Shown: one piece after another, positions 1 to 8,007 of the stretch
Numbering within the stretch: the stretch's first letter is position 1
How the letters are laid out: each line of letters starts with the position of its first letter
NCBI RefSeq assembly: GCF_016428805.1
Contig: NZ_JAELTJ010000028.1
Location: 1-53,533 of the forward strand
Direction: 5' to 3'
Length of the DNA: 53,533 nt
Origin: Achromobacter sp. ASV32
GTDB lineage: Bacteria > Pseudomonadota > Gammaproteobacteria > Burkholderiales > Burkholderiaceae_B
Translations under genes and position numbers: made by a program
Notes under the pieces: model-generated
Seen by the model: the letters and a program-made list of their open reading frames with translations, nothing else
The model's database searches: none
What the model was told of the DNA's origin: nothing

Positions 1-80
1 TCGAGCAGCTCCAGGCCCGCATGGACGAAGAGCTGCCCCGCATCGTGGCCCGGGTGCTGCAGGACCTGCGGCCGGGTTGA
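1..80 (+). CDS. C-terminal end of an unidentified protein (partial)
   Basis: An open frame enters from the left edge (first full codon at base 3) and stops with TGA at 78-80. Its last 25 residues, EQLQARMDEELPRIVARVL onward, look like a charged amphipathic helix. Too little is present to name a family. It lies upstream of the BI-1 gene and is separated from it by about 150 bp holding a likely promoter, so it is probably a different transcription unit. Confidence 0.55.
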   Translation, partial: EQLQARMDEELPRIVARVLQDLRPG

Positions 81-158
81 AAGCGGCCCTGCCGCCCCCA
101 CAACCCGACTACACTCCTCTACACCTGCCCTCATTCTTCCAAAAACTGGATTCTTCAG

Positions 159-186
159 GGAACTGTAAGGTATCCTTGGCATCTAA
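159..186 (+). promoter_or_regulatory. Sigma-E-like promoter upstream of the BI-1 family gene
   Basis: GGAACTG at 159-165 and TCTAA at 182-186 are separated by 16 bp. This is close to the extracytoplasmic sigma-E pattern of GGAACTT, about 16 bp, then TCtgA or TCaaA. A start site near 192 would give a leader of about 38 nt. The match is by eye only; that the BI-1 gene belongs to the sigma-E regulon is inference. Confidence 0.45.
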
Positions 187-229
187 GCCTTCAAGGCAAA
201 TAAATTTCTGCCGTACACAGGAGTCCTCC

Positions 230-940
230 ATGAACGAATATCGTCCGTCCCCCTTTAACCGTTCCGGCGCCATCGCCGGCGCGCCGGGCGAGGTCGCGCG
301 CAACCAGGTGCTGCGCAACACCTATTGGCTTCTGGCGCTCTCGCTGATCCCGACCGTGCTGGGCGCGGCTGTCGGCCTCTACACCGGCATCAACCGGGTC
401 ATGGGCGCCAGCCCCGGCCTGTCCGCCATCGTGTTCCTGGTGGGCGCCTTCGGCATGATGTTCGCGATCGAAAAGAACAAGAACAACTCCCTGGGCGTGG
501 TGCTGCTGCTCGCCTTCACGTTCTTCATGGGCGTCATGCTGTCGCGCCTGCTCGGCTTCGTGATGGGCTTCAGCAACGGCTCGCAGCTGGTGATGACGGC
601 CTTCGGCGGTACCGCGATCGTGTTCGGCACCATGGCCACGCTGGCCACCACGATCAAGCGCGATCTGTCCGGCCTGCAGAAATTCCTGTTCATCGGCGCG
701 GTCGTCATCCTGGTCGCCGCCCTGGCCAACATCTTCCTGCAGCTGCCTGCCCTGATGCTGACCATCTCGGTGCTGGCCATCGTCATCTTCTCGGCGTTCA
801 TGCTGGTTGACCTGCAGCGCGTCGTGAATGGCGGCGAAACGAATTACGTTTCCGCCACGCTGGCCATCTACCTGGACGTCTACAACGTCTTCTCGAACCT
901 GCTGATGCTGCTGGGCATCTTCGGCGGCAACCGCGAGTAA
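230..940 (+). CDS. Bax inhibitor-1 / YccA family inner membrane protein
   Basis: This 236-residue protein has a short hydrophilic N-terminus and then about seven hydrophobic segments, beginning near residue 32, as in the BI-1/YccA/YbhL family (PF01027). Bacterial members include YccA, a modulator of the FtsH protease, and calcium-leak channels; the exact role here is unknown. The ATG at 230 is preceded by CAGGAG at good spacing. Longer in-frame starts near 77 would run through the promoter and lack a ribosome site. A strong terminator follows at 967-996, so it is probably monocistronic. Confidence 0.88.
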   Translation: MNEYRPSPFNRSGAIAGAPGEVARNQVLRNTYWLLALSLIPTVLGAAVGLYTGINRVMGASPGLSAIVFLVGAFGMMFAIEKNKNNSLGVVLLLAFTFFMGVMLSRLLGFVMGFSNGSQLVMTAFGGTAIVFGTMATLATTIKRDLSGLQKFLFIGAVVILVAALANIFLQLPALMLTISVLAIVIFSAFMLVDLQRVVNGGETNYVSATLAIYLDVYNVFSNLLMLLGIFGGNRE

Positions 941-966
941 TCGCGCACCGCTTTACCGGCAAACCA

Positions 967-996
967 GGGCCTGCATGAAATATGCAGGCCCTTTTT
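967..996 (+). terminator. Rho-independent terminator after the BI-1 gene
   Basis: A perfect 10-bp stem (967-976 with 982-991) closes a 5-nt loop and is followed directly by five T residues. It lies 26 bp after the BI-1 stop codon. It also contains an in-frame ATG at 975 for the next gene, which therefore cannot be the true start. Confidence 0.9.
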
Positions 997-1010
997 CATT
1001 GGAGCGCGCC

Positions 1011-1928
1011 ATGTCCGACCGCCGTCGATTCATCCAGACCGCCGCCTGCCTGCCCTTGCTTGCCCCACCCTGGGCGGCCAACGCCCTGAGCACCAAGCGC
1101 CCCATGCACGCCCGCAAAATCTGGTCCAGCGGTGAAATGTTGCCGGTCCTGGGATTGGGGACGGCCGACACATTCAACGTCGCGCCGTCAGACGCGGCCG
1201 CGATGGCGCCCTTGGCGCAGGTGCTGGACACGCTGCTGGACGCGGGCGGCACGCTGATTGACACCGCCCCCAGCTACGGCCAGGCCGAAGCCGTCACCGG
1301 CGCGTTGCTGGCGCGTGCGCCGGACCCGCGGCCCCGCGTGTTCCTGGCCACCAAGATCGGCACCGAAGGGCGTGAGTCGGCCATGCGCCAGATCCGGAAC
1401 TCGCAGCGTGCGCTCAAGTCCGACAAGCTGGACCTGATCCAGATCCACAACCTGATCGACACCCGCAACCAGCTGGCGCTGCTGCGCGAACTGAAGCAGC
1501 AGGGCCTGACGCGCTATATCGGCATCACGCACTACACCGATTACGCCCATGACGAACTCTCCGACCTGGTCGAACGCGAAAAGCCCGATTTCCTGCAGGT
1601 CAACCTCTCGGTGGGCGCCCGCAACGCCGAAAAGCGCCTGCTGCCGGCTTGCCTGGCCAATGGCGTCGCGGTCCTGATCAATCGCCCGTTCCAGGATGGC
1701 GCCCTGTTCCGGCAGGTCAAGGGCCGGGCGCTGCCGGACCTTGCGGCGGAAATCGGCTGCGCCTCCTGGGCGCAACTGTTCCTGAAGTTCATCATCGGCC
1801 ACCCCGCCGTCACCGCCGTCATTCCCGCCACCTCCAAGCCGGCCAACATGGCGGACAACATCCAGGCGGGCTTCGGCCCCCTGCCGAACGCCGCGCAGCG
1901 CGAACGCATTGCCGCCCTGCTGGACTGA
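1011..1928 (+). CDS. Aldo/keto reductase with Tat-type signal
   Basis: This 305-residue protein carries the AKR fold signatures and a plausible catalytic tetrad: D84 and Y89 in LIDTAPSYG, K115 in FLATKIG and H146 in IQIHN. The N-terminus MSDRRRFIQTAA followed by a hydrophobic stretch is a twin-arginine signal, so it is probably exported folded. That is unusual for an NAD(P)H-dependent family and questions which cofactor it uses. The ATG at 1011 has GGAG just upstream; the ATG at 975 lies inside the preceding terminator. The transporter-like gene starts 4 nt after its stop, suggesting co-translation. Confidence 0.85.
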   Translation: MSDRRRFIQTAACLPLLAPPWAANALSTKRPMHARKIWSSGEMLPVLGLGTADTFNVAPSDAAAMAPLAQVLDTLLDAGGTLIDTAPSYGQAEAVTGALLARAPDPRPRVFLATKIGTEGRESAMRQIRNSQRALKSDKLDLIQIHNLIDTRNQLALLRELKQQGLTRYIGITHYTDYAHDELSDLVEREKPDFLQVNLSVGARNAEKRLLPACLANGVAVLINRPFQDGALFRQVKGRALPDLAAEIGCASWAQLFLKFIIGHPAVTAVIPATSKPANMADNIQAGFGPLPNAAQRERIAALLD

Positions 1929-1932
1929 TGCC

Positions 1933-3261
1933 ATGCGCCTGGCTGCCGGCTCCTGGCGCCAGCGCGCGGCGCACGCCTTCGGCATCCGTGCCGAGGAACT
2001 GGCGCCGGGGGCTTGCGGCTTCGCCTTTTTCTTTTTCCTGTTCTGTGGCTATTTCATGCTGCGGCCGATCCGAGAAACGCTCGGCATCCAGGCCGGCGTG
2101 GATCAGTTGCAGTGGCTGTTCACCGCCACCTTCGTCGCCATGCTGGCGGTCGTGCCGCTGTTCGGCTGGCTGTCCGCGCGGGTGCCGCGGGCCACGCTGA
2201 TAACCTGGGTCTACGCCGTCTTCGCCGCCACCATGGCCGGCTATGCCGCGCTGTTCCATTGGCGTCCCGACAGCGTCTGGGCCGCGCGCAGTTTCTATGT
2301 ATGGCTATCGGTGTTCAACCTGTTCGTGGTGTCGCTGGCCTGGAGCCTGATGGCCGACGTGTTCCGCATGGATTCGGCCAAACGCCTGTTCGCCTTCATC
2401 GCGGCAGGCGCCAGCGCCGGCGGCCTGTGCGGCCCGCTGTTAGGCGGACTGCTGGCCGCAACGCTAGGCCCGGCGGGCCTGCTGTTGCTATCGGCCCTGC
2501 TGCTGGCGGCGACGTTGCCGCTTAAGCGCTGGCTGCTGCGCTGGCGGGCGGCCACCCATTCCGATGCGGACACCGCCGACATGGCACGGCCGATTCCGGG
2601 CGCCCTGCTGGCGGGCCTGGTCCGCGTGTTCCAGTCGCGTTACCTGCTGGGCATCGCCGCGCTGGTCGTGCTGCTGGCCACCCTCAATACCTTTCTCTAC
2701 ATGGAACAGGCCCGCCTGGTGGCGGGCGCATTTGCCGATACCGCCCAGCGCATCCGCGTATTCGCGGCGCTGGACTTCGCGGTGCAGGCACTGGCGCTGC
2801 TATCGCAGCTCTTCATCACCGGCCGCGTGGCGGCGCGGCTGGGCGTGCGCTTTCTGATGACCGCGGTGCCGTTGGCGATGGCGCTTGCCTTCCTGGCGCT
2901 GGCGGCCTACCCGGTGTTTGCCGTGCTGGCGGGCGCCATGATCCTTCGCCGGGCAGGCGAATATGCGCTGATCCGGCCCGGGCGTGAAATGCTGTTCACA
3001 GCGGTCTCGCCCGAGGACAAATACAAGACCAAGAATGTCATCGACACCGTGGTCTATCGCGCCGGCGATGCCGCCAGCGGCTGGGTCAAGGCAGGCGTGG
3101 ACGCGCTGGGCCACGGCGTGGCGCTGATCGCCATGCTGGGCGCCGTATGCGCCCTCGCGGCCGCGGCGCTCGGGTATGGGCTGGGGCGCCGCGCGGATCG
3201 CCAGCCGTCTGCGGACGCTCCCCCCAAAACGTTAGATTCACCTGAACAGCCATCTCAATAA
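1933..3261 (+). CDS. Nucleotide-transporter-like (Npt1/Npt2, MFS-fold) membrane protein
   Basis: This 442-residue protein has about 12 hydrophobic segments. Near residues 33-45 it has GYFMLRPIRETLG, a pattern typical of the ADP/ATP translocase-like proteins (COG3202) found in free-living proteobacteria, whose substrates are mostly unknown. The ATG at 1933 is chosen because it lies 4 nt after the reductase stop; a TTG at 1909 inside the reductase is a weaker choice. The cytoplasmic loop YKTKNVIDTVVYRAGD near 365-380 is also typical of this group. ATP/ADP exchange itself is not implied. Confidence 0.75.
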   Translation: MRLAAGSWRQRAAHAFGIRAEELAPGACGFAFFFFLFCGYFMLRPIRETLGIQAGVDQLQWLFTATFVAMLAVVPLFGWLSARVPRATLITWVYAVFAATMAGYAALFHWRPDSVWAARSFYVWLSVFNLFVVSLAWSLMADVFRMDSAKRLFAFIAAGASAGGLCGPLLGGLLAATLGPAGLLLLSALLLAATLPLKRWLLRWRAATHSDADTADMARPIPGALLAGLVRVFQSRYLLGIAALVVLLATLNTFLYMEQARLVAGAFADTAQRIRVFAALDFAVQALALLSQLFITGRVAARLGVRFLMTAVPLAMALAFLALAAYPVFAVLAGAMILRRAGEYALIRPGREMLFTAVSPEDKYKTKNVIDTVVYRAGDAASGWVKAGVDALGHGVALIAMLGAVCALAAAALGYGLGRRADRQPSADAPPKTLDSPEQPSQ

Positions 3262-3351
3262 ACCGAACGGATTTCCTGACGGACCGCCGCACAATAGCGC
3301 AGCCCATCGCGCAGCCTGATCGCGCCGCCCTCCATGTTCCGGGAATCCGCC

Positions 3352-4314
3352 ATGACACGCCTCACCCGCCTCGCCGCCTTGTTGCTTTGCCTGGCCGCGC
3401 AACCCGCGCTGGCTGATTATCCCGAGCGTCCGATCACCCTGATCGTGCCGGCCGCGGCGGGCGGCAATGCCGACATTACCGCCCGCCTCGTCGGCCAGGA
3501 AATGAGCCGCACGCTGGGGCAGCCCGTCGTCGTCGAAAACCGCGTAGGCGCGGGCGGACGCATCGGCACGCAGGCCCTGGTACGCGCGGCCCCCGACGGT
3601 TACACCATCGGCTATGCGCACGTGGGCACGCTGGTCTTGCACCGCTATCTCTTCAAGCAACAGTTGTACGACCTGGACCGCGACATCGTTCCTATCGGTC
3701 TGGTGGCTGAAACCCCGAACGTTATCGTCGTCAACGCGGCCTCCCCCTATCGCGACCTCAAGAGCTTCATCGCGGCCAGCCGCGCGCAACCCGACCGCCT
3801 GACGATGACCTCGGCCGACCCCGGCACCACCAGCGAAGTCGGCGTCAAGCTCTTCATCGCCCAGACCGGCGCGGCCGTGCGCCAGATCCCGTACAAGGCC
3901 ACCGCCGCCCAACTGTCGGACCTGCTCGGCGGGCATGTGGACTCGATGATGGAGAACCTGCCACCGCTGATCGGCAACCTGAAAGACGGCCGCCTGCGCG
4001 CGCTGGCGGTCACCACCAAGACGCGCGCCGCGTCCAATCCAGACGTGCCGACGGTGGCCGAGCAAGGCTACCCCGATTACGAGCAGTCGGCCTGGAGCGC
4101 GCTGGTGGCGCCGGCCGGCACCCCGCCCGCGGCGATCGCGCGGCTGAACGCCGCCATGAATGCCGCGCTGCGTTCCGACGCCGTCAGCAAGGAGCTGCGC
4201 AGCCGCTCGCAAGAACCGCTGGGCGGCGCGCCCGACGCCGTGAAAGTCCAGATTCAGAAGGAATTGCCCAAATGGGAAAGCATCATCAAAGCCGCCGGCA
4301 CCACGCTGGACTGA
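3352..4314 (+). CDS. Bug-family tripartite tricarboxylate-type substrate-binding protein
   Basis: This 320-residue protein has a Sec signal ending around ALA21 and the Bug (TctC) opening YPERPITLIVPAAAGG. The family binds small carboxylates or related ligands in the periplasm and is strongly expanded in Bordetella, usually without matching TctA/TctB genes nearby, as here. ATG 3352 gives a compact signal peptide; ATG 3334 would add six residues. It is followed after 31 nt by a zinc deacylase and then a PLP enzyme, so its ligand may be an N-acylated amino acid or relative (inference). Confidence 0.88.
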   Translation: MTRLTRLAALLLCLAAQPALADYPERPITLIVPAAAGGNADITARLVGQEMSRTLGQPVVVENRVGAGGRIGTQALVRAAPDGYTIGYAHVGTLVLHRYLFKQQLYDLDRDIVPIGLVAETPNVIVVNAASPYRDLKSFIAASRAQPDRLTMTSADPGTTSEVGVKLFIAQTGAAVRQIPYKATAAQLSDLLGGHVDSMMENLPPLIGNLKDGRLRALAVTTKTRAASNPDVPTVAEQGYPDYEQSAWSALVAPAGTPPAAIARLNAAMNAALRSDAVSKELRSRSQEPLGGAPDAVKVQIQKELPKWESIIKAAGTTLD

Positions 4315-4345
4315 CGCCGCGCCCCCGATTGCCCGGAGCCGTCTC

Positions 4346-5323
4346 ATGGTCAAGGTAAGCCGCGAAGACTTCACCTGCGCCGCCGCGACCAATGCCTCGG
4401 CCTACCGGCGCGTCACGGTGCCCGTGCTGAAGATCGAAGCCAGCCCTGGCCCGGCCGTGGCCCTGATGGCCGGCGTGCACGGCGACGAATGGGAAGGCCA
4501 GGCCGCCATCCTGCAATTGTGGCATCTGCTGCCGGGCGTCCTGCAACGCGGTACCGTCTATCTCCTGCCCGCCGCCAACGCCGAGGCCTCGCTGGCCGGC
4601 ACCCGCCTGTCCCCGTCAGATGCCGGCAATCTCAACCGCGCCTTCCTCGGCGCCCCCGTGCGGGGCTACACGGAAAGCGTGGCCGCCGCGCTGGAATCCC
4701 GGCTGCTGCCCCGCATCCAGGCGCTGATCGACGTGCACAGCGGCGGCGCATCCCTGCGCTACCTGCCGTCGTCGGTCATCACCCGCTACGGTGACGACCC
4801 GTTCGACGCGCGCCTGCCCGCCCTGGCCCGTGCCTTTGGCCTGCCCCATTGCGTATTTTTCCGCGGCACCGAAACCGGTTCGCTGCCCGCGGCCGCCAGC
4901 CGCCAGGGCGTGCTGCGCCTCAGCGCCGAAATCGGCGGCGGCCGGGAGACCACCCGCGACCTCGTCGAGCGCTGCCGCGATGGCTTGCTCGGGTGTCTGG
5001 CCGAGCTGGGCCTGCTGACAAGCGCCCCGCCTGCCGCCGCCCGCCCCTCGCTCTACGACCTGGACGCGCCCGCCGCCACTTTGCGCACCCGCGAAAGCGG
5101 CGTCTTCATCCCCGGCGTGGCCTTGGGCCAGACCGTGACCGCCGGGCAGACCATCGGTCAACTGATCGAACCCGCGCGCCCCGATACGCCGCTGCGCAAC
5201 CTGGCCAGCCCGCAAGCCGGCACCATCGTGTGCCTGCGCGCCATCGCCCGCAGCGACGACGGCGACTGCCTGCTGCAGGTGGCGCCCGCCCTGTCCCTGG
5301 ACTCCCTTGCCTCGTTGTACTGA
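4346..5323 (+). CDS. Succinylglutamate desuccinylase/aspartoacylase family zinc deacylase
   Basis: This 325-residue enzyme has the expected zinc ligands H45 and E48 (GVHGDEWEG) and H131 (DVHSGG). It has a substrate-binding GNLNR near 94-98 and the likely catalytic glutamate E195 in SAEIGGG. A lipoyl-like beta domain ends the chain from about residue 245. The family removes acyl groups from N-acyl amino acids. The sequence most resembles the EutE/DoeB branch that deacetylates N-acetyl-diaminobutyrate in ectoine breakdown, but no other ectoine genes are present. GGAG lies about 8 nt before the ATG. It sits between a Bug protein and a PLP enzyme. Confidence 0.82.
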   Translation: MVKVSREDFTCAAATNASAYRRVTVPVLKIEASPGPAVALMAGVHGDEWEGQAAILQLWHLLPGVLQRGTVYLLPAANAEASLAGTRLSPSDAGNLNRAFLGAPVRGYTESVAAALESRLLPRIQALIDVHSGGASLRYLPSSVITRYGDDPFDARLPALARAFGLPHCVFFRGTETGSLPAAASRQGVLRLSAEIGGGRETTRDLVERCRDGLLGCLAELGLLTSAPPAAARPSLYDLDAPAATLRTRESGVFIPGVALGQTVTAGQTIGQLIEPARPDTPLRNLASPQAGTIVCLRAIARSDDGDCLLQVAPALSLDSLASLY

Positions 5324-5333
5324 CCTTGTCCCT

Positions 5334-6434
5334 ATGCAGATGAATCCCCGCTTATCCGGCCTGCGCTGCATCCGCTGCGAAGCCCTGCTACCGCCCGGGG
5401 ACTACCCCGAAGGCTGTCCCCAATGCCTGCAAGCCGGCCATCCGGCCTCTCTGGCGTGCCACTATGACTTGGCGGCCGGCCACACCGCCATGGCGCTGCC
5501 GGTGCTGAACCCTGTGACACTGGGCGAAGGCGCCACCCCCTGCCTGGACGCCGCCGCGCTCGCGCAAGCCGAAGGCGTTGGCCGGCTATGGCTCAAATGC
5601 GAAAGCGCCAACCCCACCGGCAGCCACAAGGACCGCATGGCGGCGCAGTTGGTGTCACGGGCCCGGCTGGCCGGCGCATCGCGCGTGGCCGCGGCTTCGA
5701 GCGGCAACGCAGGCGTGTCCCTGGCAGCGTACTGCGCCGCAGCCGGCTTGCAGGCCGACATCGCCATCACCCGCAATTGCCCGCCGTTGCAGCGTGAGGC
5801 CATGCAGCGCTTCGGTGCCCGACTGACTGCGTTCGACGACAGCCTCGGGCGCTGGCCGTACGTGGCGGACCTGTGCCGCAACCAAGGCGCCTTCGCCGGC
5901 ACCAACTATCTGAATCCGCCGGTCGGCACCCATCCGTATGGGGTCGAGGGCTACAAACCCATCGCCCAGGAGATTTTCGACACTTGCGGCCTACCGACCG
6001 ACATCGTCGTGCCGACCGCGCGCGGCGACCTGCTGTGGGGCATCTTGCTGGGCTGGCAGCACCTGCTGACCGCCGGCCTGATCCCGCAGCTGCCACGCCT
6101 GCATGCGGTCGAGCCCTATGCCCGGCTGTCGCGAGCACACGCGGCCGGCGACGCACGGGGGCAGTGGGAAGGCGCCACGGACCAGTATTCGATCGCCGGC
6201 GGCACCACCACGCTGCAGTCCTTGCAGGCCCTGGCGCGCTCGGGCGGCTCGCCGGTGGAGGTATCGGATGCCGCCGCCGCCCAGGCACAGCAACGGCTGG
6301 AGCACATGGGATTGGCGACCGAGCTGTCGTCGGCCGCCGCGCTCGCCGCGGTGACCCGGCTGCGCCGCGCCGGCCAATTGGATGCGGAGTCCGCGGTGGT
6401 TCTGATTCTGACGTCCGACGGACGCCGCGGTTGA
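5334..6434 (+). CDS. Threonine-synthase-like PLP-dependent enzyme
   Basis: This protein of about 366 residues opens with a zinc-ribbon-like CxxC pair (C12/C15 and C28/C31). It then has the fold-type II PLP core with the Schiff-base lysine K99 in NPTGSHKDR and a serine/glycine-rich phosphate loop (SSGNAGVS). This layout matches threonine synthase and related threonine/diaminopropionate ammonia-lyases. It begins 10 nt after the deacylase stop; ATG 5334 and ATG 5340 are both possible. It is unlikely to be the housekeeping ThrC, which normally sits with hom. A catabolic lyase acting on the deacylase product is my inference. Confidence 0.78.
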   Translation: MQMNPRLSGLRCIRCEALLPPGDYPEGCPQCLQAGHPASLACHYDLAAGHTAMALPVLNPVTLGEGATPCLDAAALAQAEGVGRLWLKCESANPTGSHKDRMAAQLVSRARLAGASRVAAASSGNAGVSLAAYCAAAGLQADIAITRNCPPLQREAMQRFGARLTAFDDSLGRWPYVADLCRNQGAFAGTNYLNPPVGTHPYGVEGYKPIAQEIFDTCGLPTDIVVPTARGDLLWGILLGWQHLLTAGLIPQLPRLHAVEPYARLSRAHAAGDARGQWEGATDQYSIAGGTTTLQSLQALARSGGSPVEVSDAAAAQAQQRLEHMGLATELSSAAALAAVTRLRRAGQLDAESAVVLILTSDGRRG

Positions 6435-6482
6435 GGATTTGAACGGCTGCCGGCCCGGCGCAGGCGCATGCACGGACAGGCC

Positions 6483-7400
6483 CTAGACCTGGTCGACCCC
6501 GTAGCGCTCCAGCAGCGGCGCCAGTGCGGCGCGCAGACAGGTCGCCCAGTACTTGCCGGCCTCGGACAGGGGCCGGCTGCCATGCACGATCATGTGGCAT
6601 TCAAAATGCACCGGCGCGCCCAGCGGCCGGTGGCTCAGCCCCGCGGCTTCCAGGCTCACCGCGGTCGCGGGATTGGCAATGCCGACGCCATGGCCGTCCA
6701 GCGCCAGTTGGCAAATGGTGGCCGAGTACGGCGTCTCGATCGCGATCTTCAGGTTCAGCCCGGCCTGCAGCAACAACGCATCCAGGCGCTGGCGCGAGGC
6801 GTCCTCGGCGTTCAACGCGATGACATCGGCGTCGGCCATCTGCGCAAATCCCACCTGCTCCAGCCGCGCCAACGGGTGCCCCTTGGGAAACACCACCACT
6901 GCGCGCAGGCTGGCCAGGCGATGGCCTCGCAGGCCTTCCAGCTCGGATTCATCGGCCACGGCCGCCAGATCCAGCTCGCCCGAGACGACCATGTCGCGCA
7001 AGGTGTTGGAATCGCGGATCTGCAAGTACAGCGGCGTATCCGGATAGCGCTGGCGGAACCGTGCGATGGCATCGCTGACGACCGCGCCGCTGTAGGCATG
7101 GATACAACCGATGCGCAAACGCGGCTGCGCCGCGCCGCGAATGGCGCGGATCTTGCGGCCCAGGCTTTCCAGGCCGACATTCAGGCGGCGGATTTCCTCA
7201 TACAGCAACGTGGCTTCGGGCGTGCGCAGCATGCGCTGACGCACGCGCTCGAACAGGCGCAATTCAATACTGGCTTCCAGGGCGGCCAAGGTGGCGCTGA
7301 CGGTGGCGGGCGACACGTCCAGCCGCCTGGCGGCGGCGGTCACGCTTTCCGTTTCATAGACCGTGCGGAAGGTCTCGACCTGTTTGAGCGTAAAGGTCAT
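6483..7400 (-). CDS. LysR-family transcriptional regulator
   Basis: This 305-residue protein has a winged helix-turn-helix at residues 3-60 (TLKQVETFRTVYETESVTAA, then SPATVSATLAALE) and a periplasmic-binding-type effector domain from about residue 90. It converges on the Bug/deacylase/PLP cluster, with only 48 bp between the stop codons, and starts 19 bp after recO on the same strand. The clustering suggests that it controls the catabolic genes, but its position downstream of recO means it may be read from the lepA operon. No operator was identified. Confidence 0.86.
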   Translation of the reverse strand: MTFTLKQVETFRTVYETESVTAAARRLDVSPATVSATLAALEASIELRLFERVRQRMLRTPEATLLYEEIRRLNVGLESLGRKIRAIRGAAQPRLRIGCIHAYSGAVVSDAIARFRQRYPDTPLYLQIRDSNTLRDMVVSGELDLAAVADESELEGLRGHRLASLRAVVVFPKGHPLARLEQVGFAQMADADVIALNAEDASRQRLDALLLQAGLNLKIAIETPYSATICQLALDGHGVGIANPATAVSLEAAGLSHRPLGAPVHFECHMIVHGSRPLSEAGKYWATCLRAALAPLLERYGVDQV

Positions 7401-7419
7401 GGCCAGGCGCGCCGCACGT

Positions 7420-8007
7420 TCAGATGCGCTGCAGGTCCATCAGCACCCGGCGCGTCGCCAGGGGCCGGCCGGCCAGGTTCTCGGCCAGGCGCTCGCGCAG
7501 GTCGCGGCGCAAGGCGGGCTCGATGACCGGATCGTCGAAGTCGGGCTCGGCTTCATCCACCCCATAGCCGGTTTCGCGCAGCAGCGTCCATTCGAAACGG
7601 CGCAAGGCGCCGGCGGCGCGGGTGCCGCCCGACAATTGCTGCAAAGCCATGTCGTACGCGTCAAACAGCAAGGGATGGGCGTCTTCGCGCGGCAGCAGCC
7701 GCAGCAGCAGTTCGTTCATGTACCACGCCGACATCAGCGCGGTACCGCTCAGGGCGCGCACCCCCATGATCTCGGCGCGGGTCAGGGTCTTGACCTCGCC
7801 ATTGCCGGTCCAGGACAGCAGCAAGGGCTGGAAGGCCGACAACACGGGACGTAAAACGGAATATGGGCGCTTGGCGCCCTTGGCGACCATGGCGACGCAG
7901 CCATGGTCGCGCGAGAAAGTCTGAACGATGAGGGATGTCTCACGCCACGCGGTAGCGTGCAGCATGTATCCCGGGCGATCCTGGACGCGTGGCGCCCGTT
8001 TACTCAT
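7420..8007 (-). CDS. recO: DNA repair protein RecO
   Basis: RecO loads RecA on SSB-coated single-stranded DNA together with RecR. The N-terminal OB fold is recognisable in VQDRPGYMLHATAWRETS and VAKGAKRPYSVL. The ATG at 8007 overlaps the end of era by 8 bp, giving translational coupling. The 195-residue length is short for RecO (about 240), because the C-terminal region is reduced and ends in ATRRVLMDLQRI. Gene order rnc-era-recO is conserved across proteobacteria. Confidence 0.93.
   Translation of the reverse strand: MSKRAPRVQDRPGYMLHATAWRETSLIVQTFSRDHGCVAMVAKGAKRPYSVLRPVLSAFQPLLLSWTGNGEVKTLTRAEIMGVRALSGTALMSAWYMNELLLRLLPREDAHPLLFDAYDMALQQLSGGTRAAGALRRFEWTLLRETGYGVDEAEPDFDDPVIEPALRRDLRERLAENLAGRPLATRRVLMDLQRI

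Noticed and set aside
975-1010. Start of the aldo/keto reductase at ATG 975
   Set aside because: This ATG lies in the stem-loop of the preceding terminator and lacks a ribosome site; ATG 1011 has one and yields a clean Tat signal.
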